Positions 10,930 to 21,890 of a DNA stretch of 64,000 nucleotides are shown here, in pieces (the stretch's first letter is position 1; each line of letters starts with the position of its first letter). The stretch is from NCBI GenBank assembly GCA_019055375.1, contig JAHQIW010007128.1, positions 1 to 64,000 on the forward strand, read 5' to 3'. This DNA is from Parelaphostrongylus tenuis. Taxonomy: Eukaryota > Nematoda > Chromadorea > Rhabditida > Metastrongylidae. The translations under genes and the position numbers were made by a program. The notes beneath the pieces were generated by a model that worked only from the letters and a program-made list of their open reading frames with translations, did not search any database and had not been told where the DNA came from.

Positions 10930-11215
10930 TTCATAGCAGTGTTAGTAATCATTCGAAAGCTTGAATCTCTGGTTACAGCTGCACATAGCCGGTTTTCCAA
11001 TAGACCTCTTTATAACGCTATAAAATCCGAAATAAAATTATGATTCACATCCCGCCGCGCGCCATCTTTCTCACGCCTAGAAATCGTGGAAAGCACGAGT
11101 AGCGTATGAACGTGTAGAGGAACTCTTGTTCTATCAGAATCATACGTATTTATCTGAAGTTGCTCTCGAAACGGCGAAAATCCCCCCAGTAGTTTTTTCT
11201 ATTGAGCATATTCCG
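10930..11215. repeat. Dispersed repeat family D, copy 1
   Basis: Aligns with 42970-43225 through ATTCGAAAGCT..AAATCTCT, AATAAAA.TATG.T.CACA, GCGTGTAGAGGAA.TCTTGT and TTTATCTGAAGTT.CTCT. A non-coding element of about 280 bp with no transposase. Confidence 0.55.
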
Positions 11216-11289
11216 AGGTGTTAAATATAGTATTTATTGAGTATTAGTGATGCAATAGAACAATACAGTGTAGTAATGCAGTATAAGTA

Positions 11290-13665
11290 GTACAGTAGTC
11301 ATGGTGGCTTACACCCCGGCGAGGTTTGCCATCTTTAGAGCCTGGAAAGGTCAAATTGACTCGCAAATCAATCAGTCAAAAGCCTCCATAACCTCAGCAG
11401 AAAACCTAAGAAGCGAATTTTGGATCGCATAGTAAAGACTTCATTGCAAAAACGCACTCACCCGCTTAGATGATTTAGGTCTCTCAATTAATAATTGAAG
11501 ACCTGCCTCTTGAGTCAGTGCGTAAGTGAGACTGTGCCAGGCTCAGGCTGGGAAGATTAGCCTGAGGTATGGTGCGAGGTTAGGCGTTATCAGGAGACAC
11601 TCCTCTTTGCGATTCATGGGCCTTTACTAAGTATCCATAAGGCTTCCAAAATTTTACGCGCTGATGTTCCCGACTCCTGTGAGAGGACCGTGAATTATGC
11701 GTCAAAATCTGCTCCTACATGTTTTTGTTCCTTATGCTTATCTAGTGAGGTTTTTGGGGCCTGAGTTACGTTTCCAAGCTAGGTGTTCTTTTACGCGGAT
11801 GCAGAGTGATCGACGCGTTTTCGCCAATGTATTCGTCCCCGCAGGCCTCGAAGGAGATTAGGTAAATTGTACTAGATCTCATAAAGTTGCCGTCTCTGCC
11901 GTTTGAGCAAACTTGGCAGTCATTGTTTTGCAGATGCGGTCGTACAGTCGGTTGCGGACTAATTGACGCTTTAGTGTTTTTGGTGGTATCTCGACTAATG
12001 CTACCCAATTATCCAAACGCTCTTTTTTTTTGCAGCGTTTAATTGCTACACTTACTTCGTTAGAGATAAAGGGCAGGATAAATGGAACTTTATCCTCATC
12101 AGGCCTTCCGTCTGGGGTGCAGAATTTCCTCTAATCCTAACCTGAGGAGCCCCTGTCGTGTTTTAGCCATTGGAGATGGTTCTTTTTCGCGTCAAGCTTA
12201 GGGACTCTATCTTGTAATCTTTTCCTGTGCGCACACTAACAGCTGTTCGAAACATGTTTTTTATAAGTGCGCATTTTGTGTGCGATGGATGGGAAGATAA
12301 GTATATAGGTGATTGCTTTGTCGTCTGTTCAACAGAGGAGGAGATGGACAAATGTTCTGAGTTCGTTAATAGTCAGTCAGAGTGCATAGAGTCCACCGGT
12401 GAGAAACCTATGTCAAACTGGCTGCCATTTTTAAACGTTCAAGCCAATCTCTCGAAGAACTCTACAACACAAAATGGTACCGCAAGCCAGGCAACAAAGA
12501 CATCCTGGTTCATTACTTATCTTCTCATCCGTCGCATACAAAATGCGCACTTGAAAAAAACATGTTTCGAAGCAGACGGCTAATGTGTGCACAGGAAAAG
12601 AACATGAGGTAGAGTCCCTAGGCTTGGCGCGAAAAATAGCCACCTCTAATGGCTACAAAACGGTAAGAGCTTCTCAGGTTAGGATAAGAGAAATTCGACA
12701 CCCCCAAACGGAAGGCCTGCCGAGGATAAAGTTCCACAATCCTGCCCTTCACCTCTAACGTAGTAAGTGCAGCTATCAAACGCTGCTGAAAAAGAGCAGA
12801 TTTGGATGATTTCGTAGCAGTAGTCGAGATACCACCGAATATACTAAATCATCAATTAGCCCGCAACCGACTGTATGACCGCCTCTGCTAAAGAAAGACT
12901 GCAAAGTTTGCCCAAACGGCAGAGACGGACATTGCATGAAATCTGATACAATTTAGCTGATCTTTTGCAAGGTATGAGGGGATGAATATATTGGCGAAAC
13001 GGGTAGGCCACTCTGCATCCGTGTAAAAGAGCACCTAGCTGGGAAACGTAACTCCGACCTAAAAACCCCACTAGGCACGCACAATCAACAAAAGCAAAAG
13101 GGGCAGATTTGACTTTAGATTCACGGTGCTTGCATGGGAATCGAAAACATCGCCGCATAAAACTTTGGAAGCCTTTTGAATATATAGCAAAGGCGCACAA
13201 ATGAACCGCAAAGAGGAGTGGCTTGTAATAACGCGTGACCTCGCACCATACCTCAGGCTAATCTTCCCAACTTGAGCCGGGCACAGTCTCAGTTACGCAC
13301 TGACTCCAAGTGGTTGGTCTTCAGCTATTAATTGGAAGACTTAAACATCTAAGCTGTGAGTGTTTTTGAGCTGAAGTTTATTGTGCGACCCAAAATTCGT
13401 TTTTTACATTTTCTGCTGAGGTAATGGAGGCTTTTGACTGAATGGTTTGCGAATTAGTTTGACCTTTCCAAGCTCTGAAGATGGCGAACCTCACCGAAAC
13501 GTAAGCCCACCACGATTATGGTACTATTTATGCTGCATTACTACACTGTATTGTTGTATTGCATCATAAGATTTAATAAATACTGTTTTAACACCTCAGA
13601 ACTGCTCAACAGAAAAAATTACCGATTTATTCTTACTATATCGAGGTTAATCGATAGTCGAGCTT
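11290..13665. mobile_element. Penelope-like retroelement, inverted copy with GIY-YIG remnants
   Basis: Two arms of about 1.0 kb in opposite orientation (minus 12303 to 11290, plus 12515 to 13520) flank about 210 bp of plus-strand RT sequence. The plus arm reads YIGDCFVVCSTEEEMD near 12301-12348 (degraded RT motif C, normally YVDDCF), then KWYRKPGNKDILVHYLSSHP and near 12983 DEYIGETGRPLCIRVKEHL, the GIY-YIG endonuclease core. The minus arm repeats SSHPSHTKCA (about 12290) and YLISFEACGDEYIGENA (11822-11872). Stops and frameshifts break both. The 3' region continues to about 13665 with a CCTCAG..ATCGAGGTTAATCGATAG block found at other PLE fragments here. Penelope elements encode an RT plus GIY-YIG nuclease; this one is dead. 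Confidence 0.85.
13471..13507 (+). ncRNA. Hammerhead-like motif in PLE 3' end
   Basis: AGCU, then CUGAAGA, a GC-rich stem-loop, GAAAC, GUA and AGCC: stem I can pair AGCU with AGC(C). Two things are not canonical: a U follows the core where a purine is usual, and stem III (AC/GU) has no loop, so it would need dimerisation. The same motif recurs at 51312-51349 (plus) and, mutated, on the minus strand at 11310-11345. Confidence 0.4.
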
Positions 13666-13919
13666 GGGAAAACCCCTCAAATGATTACACGCCGTTGTAA
13701 CGCGCTGGCGTTAGATCAAGCGACTATCTCACTACCAAATCGTTGCTGTGGCTTCCCATTACATTTAACTCACCTATGAACCTTCTTACTCTACAAGTGC
13801 AACGAATCGGCTCACATAGATTGATGATCACAACGACCCCCTCCCTCCCCCAATGCAGCCATAGCCCGCGGCCCGTGAAGTGGCCAAAGAACGCTTGCTT
13901 GCGTATGTGAAATCAAATT

Positions 13920-14240
13920 AATTTTCCCGCTGAACTGCAGAGAAACGGTCTTTCCAAAAAATAAGCACAGCGTTGGAATCATTAAGCTATACGCTGTAAA
14001 ATTATTACTTATAGTTCAAAGAAAGAGCTCTGTCTTTCGAGTAAAATTCGTATGTAAAACACAAAGGTTTCACTTCTGTAACAGCGTCAAAAAAAGGCTT
14101 TTCCAGAAACCGGCCATGTGGGGCTGTAACCAGAGACATAAGCTTTCGAATCATTGTTAATACTCTTATGAACTATTCCAACCAGCGAATGAGATCGGCT
14201 TTTCATTTGTCGCCGTTAAGAGAAATGTACCGAGATCCGT
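13920..14240. repeat. Dispersed repeat family D, copy 2
   Basis: Resembles 43330-43530 by eye: CAGAGAAACGGTCTTT, AAGCACAGC.TTGGA, GCT.TACGCT, AAGCTCTGTC and a TTTCGAATCATTGTTAAT edge. Non-coding. Confidence 0.45.
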
Positions 14241-14269
14241 TGTATAAAATAAACAACCGATATGTACTC

Positions 14270-14440
14270 ATCAGACCACCAAATACGTGCTGATGATTGG
14301 TTGATGACAGCTTCGATGTCTTATATCGAACAAAGAGTGCTAGCATACCAATAGTCTCGGTTGTAGTGGTAGCACGCGCCTCGTTATGGGCGGAACGCCC
14401 GCGGGTTTTCCTGATTGGGGTCGAAGGTTTTGCATATTAT
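14270..14440 (+). repeat. tRNA-like SINE, family T, copy 1
   Basis: A-box-like AGTGGTAGCACGCGCC at 14367 is preceded by GATGTCTTATATCGAACAAA, matched at 33110 and 26230. The B-box side is degenerate. Not a functional tRNA. Confidence 0.5.
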
Positions 14441-14711
14441 TCAGATTTTACGATGACTACTTATAGTATATAGGAGTGCTAAAATTGCAGTACAATGAAG
14501 GCATAGTCAACTATTGGGCGAAGGTAGTAAATGCAGACTGAAGTGGTTAGGTTGGTTCTGCTAGTCAGAGGCCTATGAGAGCAGTGCTTTTTGATTGATA
14601 AGCGCTGATAGGACGGTGCATACCTCTGTCAAACGCCGTCAACACTGCCTTTTATGGTCGATATAGGTAACGACAAGCAATAGACGCTATTTCCTGTTTC
14701 TTAGAGGTACG

Positions 14712-15114
14712 TGCAATACAGTGATTGGAAGTGCCCTGCGACACAAGTGCTTGATAGTTCAAGCCCGCGCCCAAGGCTCACCAAGTCTTCCATCTCTCTA
14801 AGATCGGTCTAAGTCTTAGGCTTAGGATTTGACACCAGACTTATTTGGGAAGCTAGCTCACTGACTCTAAATAGATCGCTCTTTGTGGACCAAATATGCA
14901 TTGAATCAAATATCCAAAATGTCAAGTGATATGCAAAACTCTGAACGTCGCACGGGATTCAAACCCTATCCAGGGTACATAGTAACCATTTGTCATCATT
15001 TTTTCTTCGATGTATTTATGCATTCAATCACCTCTAGAAATTCTTGATGAAGACGAATGCACGGCACATTTCTCAGCGATTAATCTACGCCTAGAGCTTC
15101 ATCTTTTGTTATGT
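14712..15114 (+). mobile_element. tRNA-derived SINE, family S, copy 4 (interrupted)
   Basis: tRNA-like head at 14718-14795 and family S 3' end at 15026-15114 (CATTCAATCACCTCTA, GGCACATTTCTCAGCGATTAATC, GAGCTTCATC). The middle carries unrelated sequence with a reversed B-box-like GGGATTCAAACCC at 14957, suggesting a nested tRNA-like insertion. Confidence 0.6.
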
Positions 15115-15689
15115 AGGACTTGGATGTGTTCCAGGCAGTAGGATCACTGTCAGAATCCTTCTTGTCCTATCCATCAGTGACAGGATATGCGTTATGTGAT
15201 GAGCTTGTGAAACAAACTTGGCAAGAAAATTGCATGACGGTTATGAAGACGCCTAGGTAACATTCCTTAGGTGACCAAAGCATTTGTGAGAATCTCCACT
15301 GATCAGCTGTCCTTTCATTTCTAGCAGAAACTCTTCATATAAATTACAAGAAATTTTCGTAATTCATGGCCTGCAACTTGAGAACCCAGCTGCAGTGTCA
15401 TCTGGTTTCAATCAAGAGCTGGCGTTCATTTCATGATCAAAACAAGGTCGTTAAAGTAAATAATATTTAGTGGCTCTTCTTCAGCTGAGATTTTAGTTGC
15501 TGTAATGGAGTTTGTGGCACATAATAGATTGGCGTGGGAATTTTCCAATATTCATTCTGTATCCTGACTGAAGATAGTAACAATGCAATCATTTCATTTG
15601 AATTACTTCCGCAATAGCATCACGTAAATATGGATCTTCTACTATTTCATTACAATCTCAAAAGGTTAGGGGTTGGATGAGGCGACACT

Positions 15690-15881
15690 TTCTTGTCTAA
15701 GTTGTTCACTGTTGCTCTTCAAGAGATAATGCAGTTACTCAATCGGAACAAATCGAGCATACACAGCGATGGCAATTTCCTTCGCCTTGTTGACAACATT
15801 GTCAACATTTCTAGTAGCAGTGAAGCAGAGATAATACACGAAGAGCTTATTGAAGTGCGAAAAAGAACAAATCTTTTCTAA
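15690..15881 (+). pseudogene. Reverse transcriptase remnant (RTE-type, motif C region)
   Basis: A 62-codon frame reads FTVALQEIMQLLN, then LRLVDNIVNISSS, then a helix ELIEVRKRTNLF. It matches the pattern of RTE reverse transcriptase around FADDIVLISSS with both aspartates damaged (VDN). No more of the element is readable on either side. Confidence 0.5.
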
Positions 15882-17869
15882 TTAAGGAAATCTATTTATG
15901 CACACTCATGTTACGAAATGAAAAAAATGAAACTGCATTGTTCTTCAGTTGCAAAAAACACATTTTCTGTAGATCACGTGAAACTTGTGATAGTTGCATT
16001 CACAATAACGGTTTGAACTAAAAAATTGAAAAATTTGCTGAGTTCGCATGACTCGAAAGAGCTAACGAACGAGTTGAATACTTGGAATTTTTCTGTTGTC
16101 AGCATTTTTCAACTCTCATAAGACAGACACCTTTGGCTTTTCCTGAGACACTCAGTAATCATTCTGTAACCTAAATCTCGGCGATCTCGAAACTATACTT
16201 TTTTCCAAAAAGTCTTAAAGCGCTGTAGCTGCAAATTATAACCGTGTTTCATTCTCGACGCGCACCTTTCTCACTTATCTTAGATTTTGAGTATTCGTTC
16301 GATAGCTAAAATTTTGATGATTCCGACATTATACTTGTTTTTTTGGAAAAGGCCTTTTTATTGCGCTGTAGCAGCCAGAAGAAATTGAGTTTTACACTCG
16401 GTACGCATTTTTTGTCGCTTCAGAAGTGCGCATGGAATTTAGCAACGTTGAAAACGTGATCTTAATATCGATGCTATAGCGCTCATAAAAGTTCTTTCTA
16501 GAAGCCAAATATAATAGGGCAATCACCAAGATCAAGCTATCAAATGATTACTGGATGTCTGGAATAAAAGGCCTAATAGGATTGGAAAATGTATCCCGAT
16601 GACAGATTGGTGACTGCTATGAAGGTTCAGTTGAGCGAAAAATGTACAGCGAATGTAAAATGTGATTTTATTTTCACTACTACAGCTCTCTAAAAGCGCT
16701 TTTTTTTCAGAGAGAATTGTAGTATTGAAATCGCCAAGATTTGAGCTACTGAATTACCAGAAGTCTAAAAAAAAGCGAAGAAGTTCACTTTCCCTAAGAA
16801 TGTTGAAAAATGCACCCCTATGACAGGATTGTGTCGAACACTTCAATAGCAGATCTTCACCAGGTAAAGTTGAGTCTCTGCTATACATAAAATTCAATCG
16901 TTATGTACCTTAATTGAAAAGTTCTTAATGCCTAGAAACCACAGCAGAGGTTTTTCCCATTATCACAGATTTGATACTTTTGCTATAAAGTGTCTAAAAG
17001 TTGAATGAGAAGAAATTTAGACGGACTGAAAAACTTTCAACACCCGCTTCTCTGAGCGCTTGTTCATATGTGGTTGTTTTATCCCAGTTAACTCCGTAAT
17101 TCATGTGTATCTAAACAAAGATTCGTCGCCCCATTGTGTTATATCGATAGATTAACCTAGGCAATGAATCTACATTCTATGATAATGTCATATGCAAGAG
17201 CTCTTAGACTCTTTTTTCACGGCACGGGGCTCGGTTTATCAATGCACCTTTTACCCACAGAAATAAGTTTTCGTACTTTTTTTCAAGCTTTTTTATATAA
17301 TACGTCCTTTACATTCTCTTAGACATTTCACGGTATCAAATTTTTCATCTGTTAAGGGTGATAGAGGGGGAACCCGTCTATCACCCAGCCATAGTGCTTT
17401 CGGCATCTAATATTCGGTTCGCAACATGAGTGATATGTGTTGTGATACTTTTTTTCTTGTTCACTTTTGTGCAACCCATACGATAGCTGGATTCATAATG
17501 AAAAATCGTAAAGAAGGAACGAAAAATAAATTTGTAAACATAAATCAGTTGTGTAAATGACAGATTGAGGTTTTCAATGTCTTTGGAAATGAAAAAGTTG
17601 CTGAAGACACGAAGGCCGACGAATTTCTTATGTTACCTGTGTGAGAGTATGAGTAAGTGCATCAGAGGAAGGGAAGGAAAGTGACGATGAAGTCAACGGA
17701 GATTGATCAAACGGTAATGTGCTTCACGACCTTTGGTTCTCCAAGGACGATCGATTTCAGTGGTTCTACAGGTTTTGGCTGTAGGAAAACCCTAGAAATT
17801 ATTATTACTTATTCAAATCTAATAAGCGCTGGAGTTACAAAATGGTCAGCTGTGTACCAAAATGCAAAA
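15882..17869. other. Gene-free decayed repeats
   Basis: 16150-16500 and 16660-16990 carry family D-like phrases (AAAGCGCTGTAGC, TCGAAACTATACTTTTTT, CAAGATTTGAGCT). 17340-17385 has a short near-duplicate of AGGGTGATAGAGG / TCTATCACCC. No exon found. Confidence 0.35.
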
Positions 17870-18010
17870 TACCAAAATAAAACAATTTAAAAAAATAAAA
17901 TTAAAAAATAAAAAAATTGTACCAAAATGAAAAAATTAAAAATTGTAAAAAAAATTAATTATTTACCAAAATTAAGAACTGTGTACCAAAATGTACCAAA
18001 ATGTACCAAA
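17870..18010. repeat. Iterated GTACCAAAATG low-complexity stretch
   Basis: At least seven spaced copies of ACCAAAAT(G/T/A), the last three contiguous at 17981-18012, within A-rich sequence. Confidence 0.75.
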
Positions 18011-18011
18011 A

Positions 18012-18062
18012 TGGTTAGCCCTTACCAGACCACATGATAAGTTGGCTCAAATAATGATGAAA
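18012..18062 (-). repeat. Fragment of the hammerhead-bearing family (R5)
   Basis: CTTACCAGACCACATGATAAG and TTGGCTCAAATAAT match the sequence just 3' of the hammerheads at R3 and R4. The ribozyme itself is missing. Confidence 0.6.
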
Positions 18063-19986
18063 GGTTAGCTGTATCTTATAACCCACAGCTTCAATCGTAA
18101 TGGCTCGATCATGCACACCGAATCACCAGAATCTTTCTCCCTTTGGCGCCACACCAGCTGGTACTGACATCTCAGGGAGTACGAACTCACTGACTCAACA
18201 CATTGATAGAGTAGCACAAATCACTGTGTAGGCCATATATGTATTCCAACAGCTCCAATGATGGCCTGTGTCAATTAGTTCCTGTGGTGGCTGCTTCTCC
18301 TCTTTTGTTCTGCCACGCGAGACTTTTTGTATGTGCGAGAGTTCGTAATTTCAAACTTCGGTTATTGAGCCGTTCACAATGATGTTAATATGACAGCAGC
18401 GATGCGACAACACAAAGAAACGTGAGTAGTACAAGCGTGAAAGAGACAACCAAATTAACAAGCAGCGATAAACCTATGGGAACAAAATTGAGTTGAAAAC
18501 AAGAGAATAGCTCCTGTAACACAGTAGTAATGTGAATCAAGCAAATTTAACGTAGAGTACAAATTAGCCAAAAACTAGGGTCAACTGGCAGCGCGTGATG
18601 CTTAAATAAGAGACTTTGAAGTAGCATGAAGAACAATCGTAGCGAGAAATAATGAGTAATTCATTGGTGATTAGAGCGGGATAGGCATAGCATACGCCTG
18701 GGGTTGCTTATTTCAGTGAAAAACCCGGCGCTCAAATTCTTCAGGTTAGACAGAAAAAGGAAAGAGACAGTTGAAGGCTCTTAAAGCATTGATCGAGCCA
18801 ACCGAAATATTACTTACAATATAACTCATACACAGAAATCATGTGAAGCGGAGTAACAAAATGTAGAAATTAAGTTCAGGATCAAGCCACCAAGCGATGC
18901 CGCATTTCGCAGTGGTTATGGAGAGCTACTTATGAAGGTCAATCACACGGGTCTAGTGTTAAGTAATTTAAAATGAAATATGTTACATGACAACAGTAAA
19001 TGGCGTTGAAAGTAGTACGTACTATGCATACAAAAGTGATGCTAAAATATAGAGACATTCTCTTCCTTGTAGTCTCTCTAAAATGATTGATGAAGTCGAA
19101 AACAAAGGCGCGTCACTCGAAAACTGGTCGCAGAAAAATGCTATTTTTTATCCTTTATTTAAACCTGACGTTGAAAAACCGATTGAAAAAAACACATACT
19201 GACAGCAGCAGAAGTGAGGACCGATAAGTATTGAGAAGGCGAAGTAATTTATCAATTTACCGTTTCAATGCCTAGTATTGAATTGTAATCGTTCATTGAA
19301 CTTAAATTTATAGTCTATATTGTGTCAAAGGTCATAGACACGAATCCACGCGAGCATAAAAACTGTGTTTACCTTCATTCGACGGAAAATAGAACATTTG
19401 ATAGACCAGGTAGTTATAAAAGACCAGTCTACTTACACAGGAATTGTAGGAAGGTAAACAGACAGAGCAAATTGGTATGCTTTGCCGAGATTTTCGAACT
19501 ACTTAGAGGGAGCCATTTCGAAAAAGAAAACCCCACAGAGAAAGCACTCGTTTAGCATCGATGTATTCAAATTCTGCTTAAAAGTGGTTACTAGTGCAAA
19601 AACTATTATGCATGTATCCAGCAATTCCTCTAGACTTCAAATCGTTGTGGTAGGCTTCAAGGACAATTACTGAATGAATGAAACTTCTCATAAACCAATA
19701 TTTTGAACCAAATTATTTCGTTAGCTGACGGCATGATTCACATGAGGATAATTCACCTGGTTGGCATATGAGGTTTAGCGGAAAAATACCCTCAACTAGG
19801 TCATTTGAGAAAAATAGAAGACATCACCAATCAACAGTTCAGCGGAGTGAAAGCGGCCCCAAAATTTTTTATAGAATTATCGAAACATCAAAAGTCTGAG
19901 ATTTTGTTCAAATAAAGTGTTTTTGACAAGGTGACAAGTTGCTTTGGTCCTGTAAAGTTGATGTTTCGATGGATTTTCCTTCTCAG
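18063..19986. other. Gene-free stretch
   Basis: I recognise no exon, RNA gene or element. Small ORFs lack splice context or motifs. Confidence 0.35.
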
Positions 19987-20034
<48 letters not shown>

Positions 20035-20035
20035 C
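19987..20035. repeat. (TA)n microsatellite
   Basis: About 49 bases of nearly pure TA dinucleotides. Confidence 0.97.
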
Positions 20036-20569
20036 CTTACCAGATTATATGAATATATTGTTAGACAGCCTTATCCGGAGAATATTTTACAAATTCAATG
20101 GAAAGTCAGTACATAAACGTCAGTTTACGAAGAGGCATACACTGCCCTCGTGTACTTGGAATAAGTCCGTCAATATGCTAAAATGGTAGGCGAGATCCAC
20201 TCAGATTAAGAAGATAAATCCGTGCTCTTTTGATGAGCAAACTCGGCGTTGTTAATAGTAAAATTTAATTTACATAATACTGGCAAATTTTTCGGCTATT
20301 ATGGCTTCTTAAGGGCCTGGAAAGATTAAACTGACATGCAGTCAGCTCACCCAAAACACTTTCATAATTTTGGCAGAAGTGTTCAAACACAAAACTTTGT
20401 TCTCATAGCTAACAGCTTCAAAAAACATAAATAATTGTTCTTTACAGCTTCTCCAGTTAGTTGTGGAGAGAAATCCCGTAGAGTCGTACATAAGAATGAC
20501 ACACCTAAAAACTAAATTTCATTTTCGGAAGTTCAAGTCAACTTATCCGAAGCTGCCTATAACACAGAG

Positions 20570-20810
20570 TAGTTCCTTTCATTATTATATGAGCAACATG
20601 TCATGTGGTCTGGTAAGGGCTCTTGTACAGCCCGAGACACTCGAAGGAAAGATATAATAGAGTCTGTATCTGTAAGGACGAAACACGTGTCTCGGGCTGT
20701 ACAAGAGACCTTACCAGACCACATGACATATTGGCTCAAATAATAATGAAAGGATCTATTGAAATTTGAGCGTGGTCTTAATAAAGCACTTGAAGGAAAG
20801 ACACAGAGTA
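20570..20810. repeat. Hammerhead-bearing foldback R3
   Basis: Compact inverted repeat: ATGTCATGTGGTCTGGTAAG..CTCTTGTACAGCCCGAGACAC and its complement, about 75-base arms, followed by GAAAGGATCTATT and GTGGTCTTAATAAAGCACT as at R4. One degraded hammerhead lies at 20655-20697. Confidence 0.75.
20655..20697 (+). ncRNA. Hammerhead ribozyme, 5' half destroyed
   Basis: Loop UGUAAG, GAC, GAAAC, loop ACGU, GUC and stem I strand UCGGGC are all intact. The CUGACGA core and its preceding stem I strand have been replaced. Inactive remnant, 43-nt register kept. Confidence 0.6.
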
Positions 20811-21890
20811 GTGTCGAAAGTCAAGTTACTAAAGTATTAGATCATCATTTTTCCCTTATCCGTTGTACACAAAACGCGCAGAGAAACAATTTTCCGACAG
20901 CCACTAGTGTGTACACAGGAAGAGTGTAAAAAATGGAACTCTGGAATTTGTCGTGGAAAAAGGACATTTCCAATAGCTACGAGGCGGTGTATCTCCTAGG
21001 ATTGATTTAAAGGAGAAATGACGACGATAAACGACAAGCTTAGATGAAACAAAGTCCTGTTTATTCTGCTCCTCAACGCTAACGAAATAAGCACAGATAT
21101 AAAACGATGCTTATGAAAGGCTGGTTCTAACAAGTTGGTAACGTGATTGAAACAGTGTCAAACACTCTATGGCGCTTGGGGATCCGATTGTATTGCTCGC
21201 CAATGCGAAGCGTAGAACTGGATAATGTCTCCTGACAATAGAGACGGAGATCACAAGAGTTGGGTACAGTTTACCTAACTAACTGCAAATTCGGCGGTGA
21301 AGATTATGTTGGCAAAAAGGTAGGCTATACAGAGTCTGCATAAAAAACACTTGGTAAATTTTAAGTTAAACAAGATACACTAATGGACGTGCATAGAACA
21401 CAGAAGCATATTTGGAGAGATTCCAAAGGAGTCGTGTCACTGGAATATAAAACTTTAGCGAGGAAGGCTTTCGGAACATCCTGGATAATTCCATAAGTTC
21501 AAAATGAACCGCAGGGAGGCGTGCCTCGCTATCACTTGTGATTTCACACAATATATCACACAGATATTTTGATGTATTAGAGGCACGTTGGCACTTCATG
21601 TGAACCTGAACGTGGTCAGTGCAAAACTCGTAGAAAACGGTGAGTGTATAAGAAAAGTTTGTTTTGCCTCTAATGCGACTGAAATCTAGGTGTGGTGGTT
21701 TTTTTTGTTAAGGTTAGGAGGTGTTTCACTGGTCAGGTTGCAATCAACTTAATCTTTCGAAAATCTGAGGTAGCGAAAATCCTCCAAAACATCAGCTGTT
21801 GGAATAAATTGTATAACAACAATCTCGTGCTTTTCTCATCAAGAATAGTAAATTACTGATTGATGCCGAGCTTTCTGGATAGTCACTCTT

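Larger units (their letters stand above)
20280..21890. mobile_element. Penelope-like retroelement, second degraded copy
   Basis: A minus-oriented 3'-end piece at 20285-20400 (GGCCTGGAAAGATTAAACTGAC) and a plus-oriented arm at about 20845-21890 repeat the inverted layout of the 11.3-kb copy. The plus arm has a GIY-YIG trace CKFGGEDYVGKKVGYTESA near 21279-21335 and a 3' block at 21810-21870 like the other PLE ends. The central gap is filled by ribozyme foldback R3. Confidence 0.6.

Noticed and set aside
14350..14430. Functional tRNA gene
   Set aside because: A-box and B-box-like blocks are present but no acceptor or anticodon stem pairs; the same applies to 26280, 31080 and 34390. They are tRNA-derived repeats.
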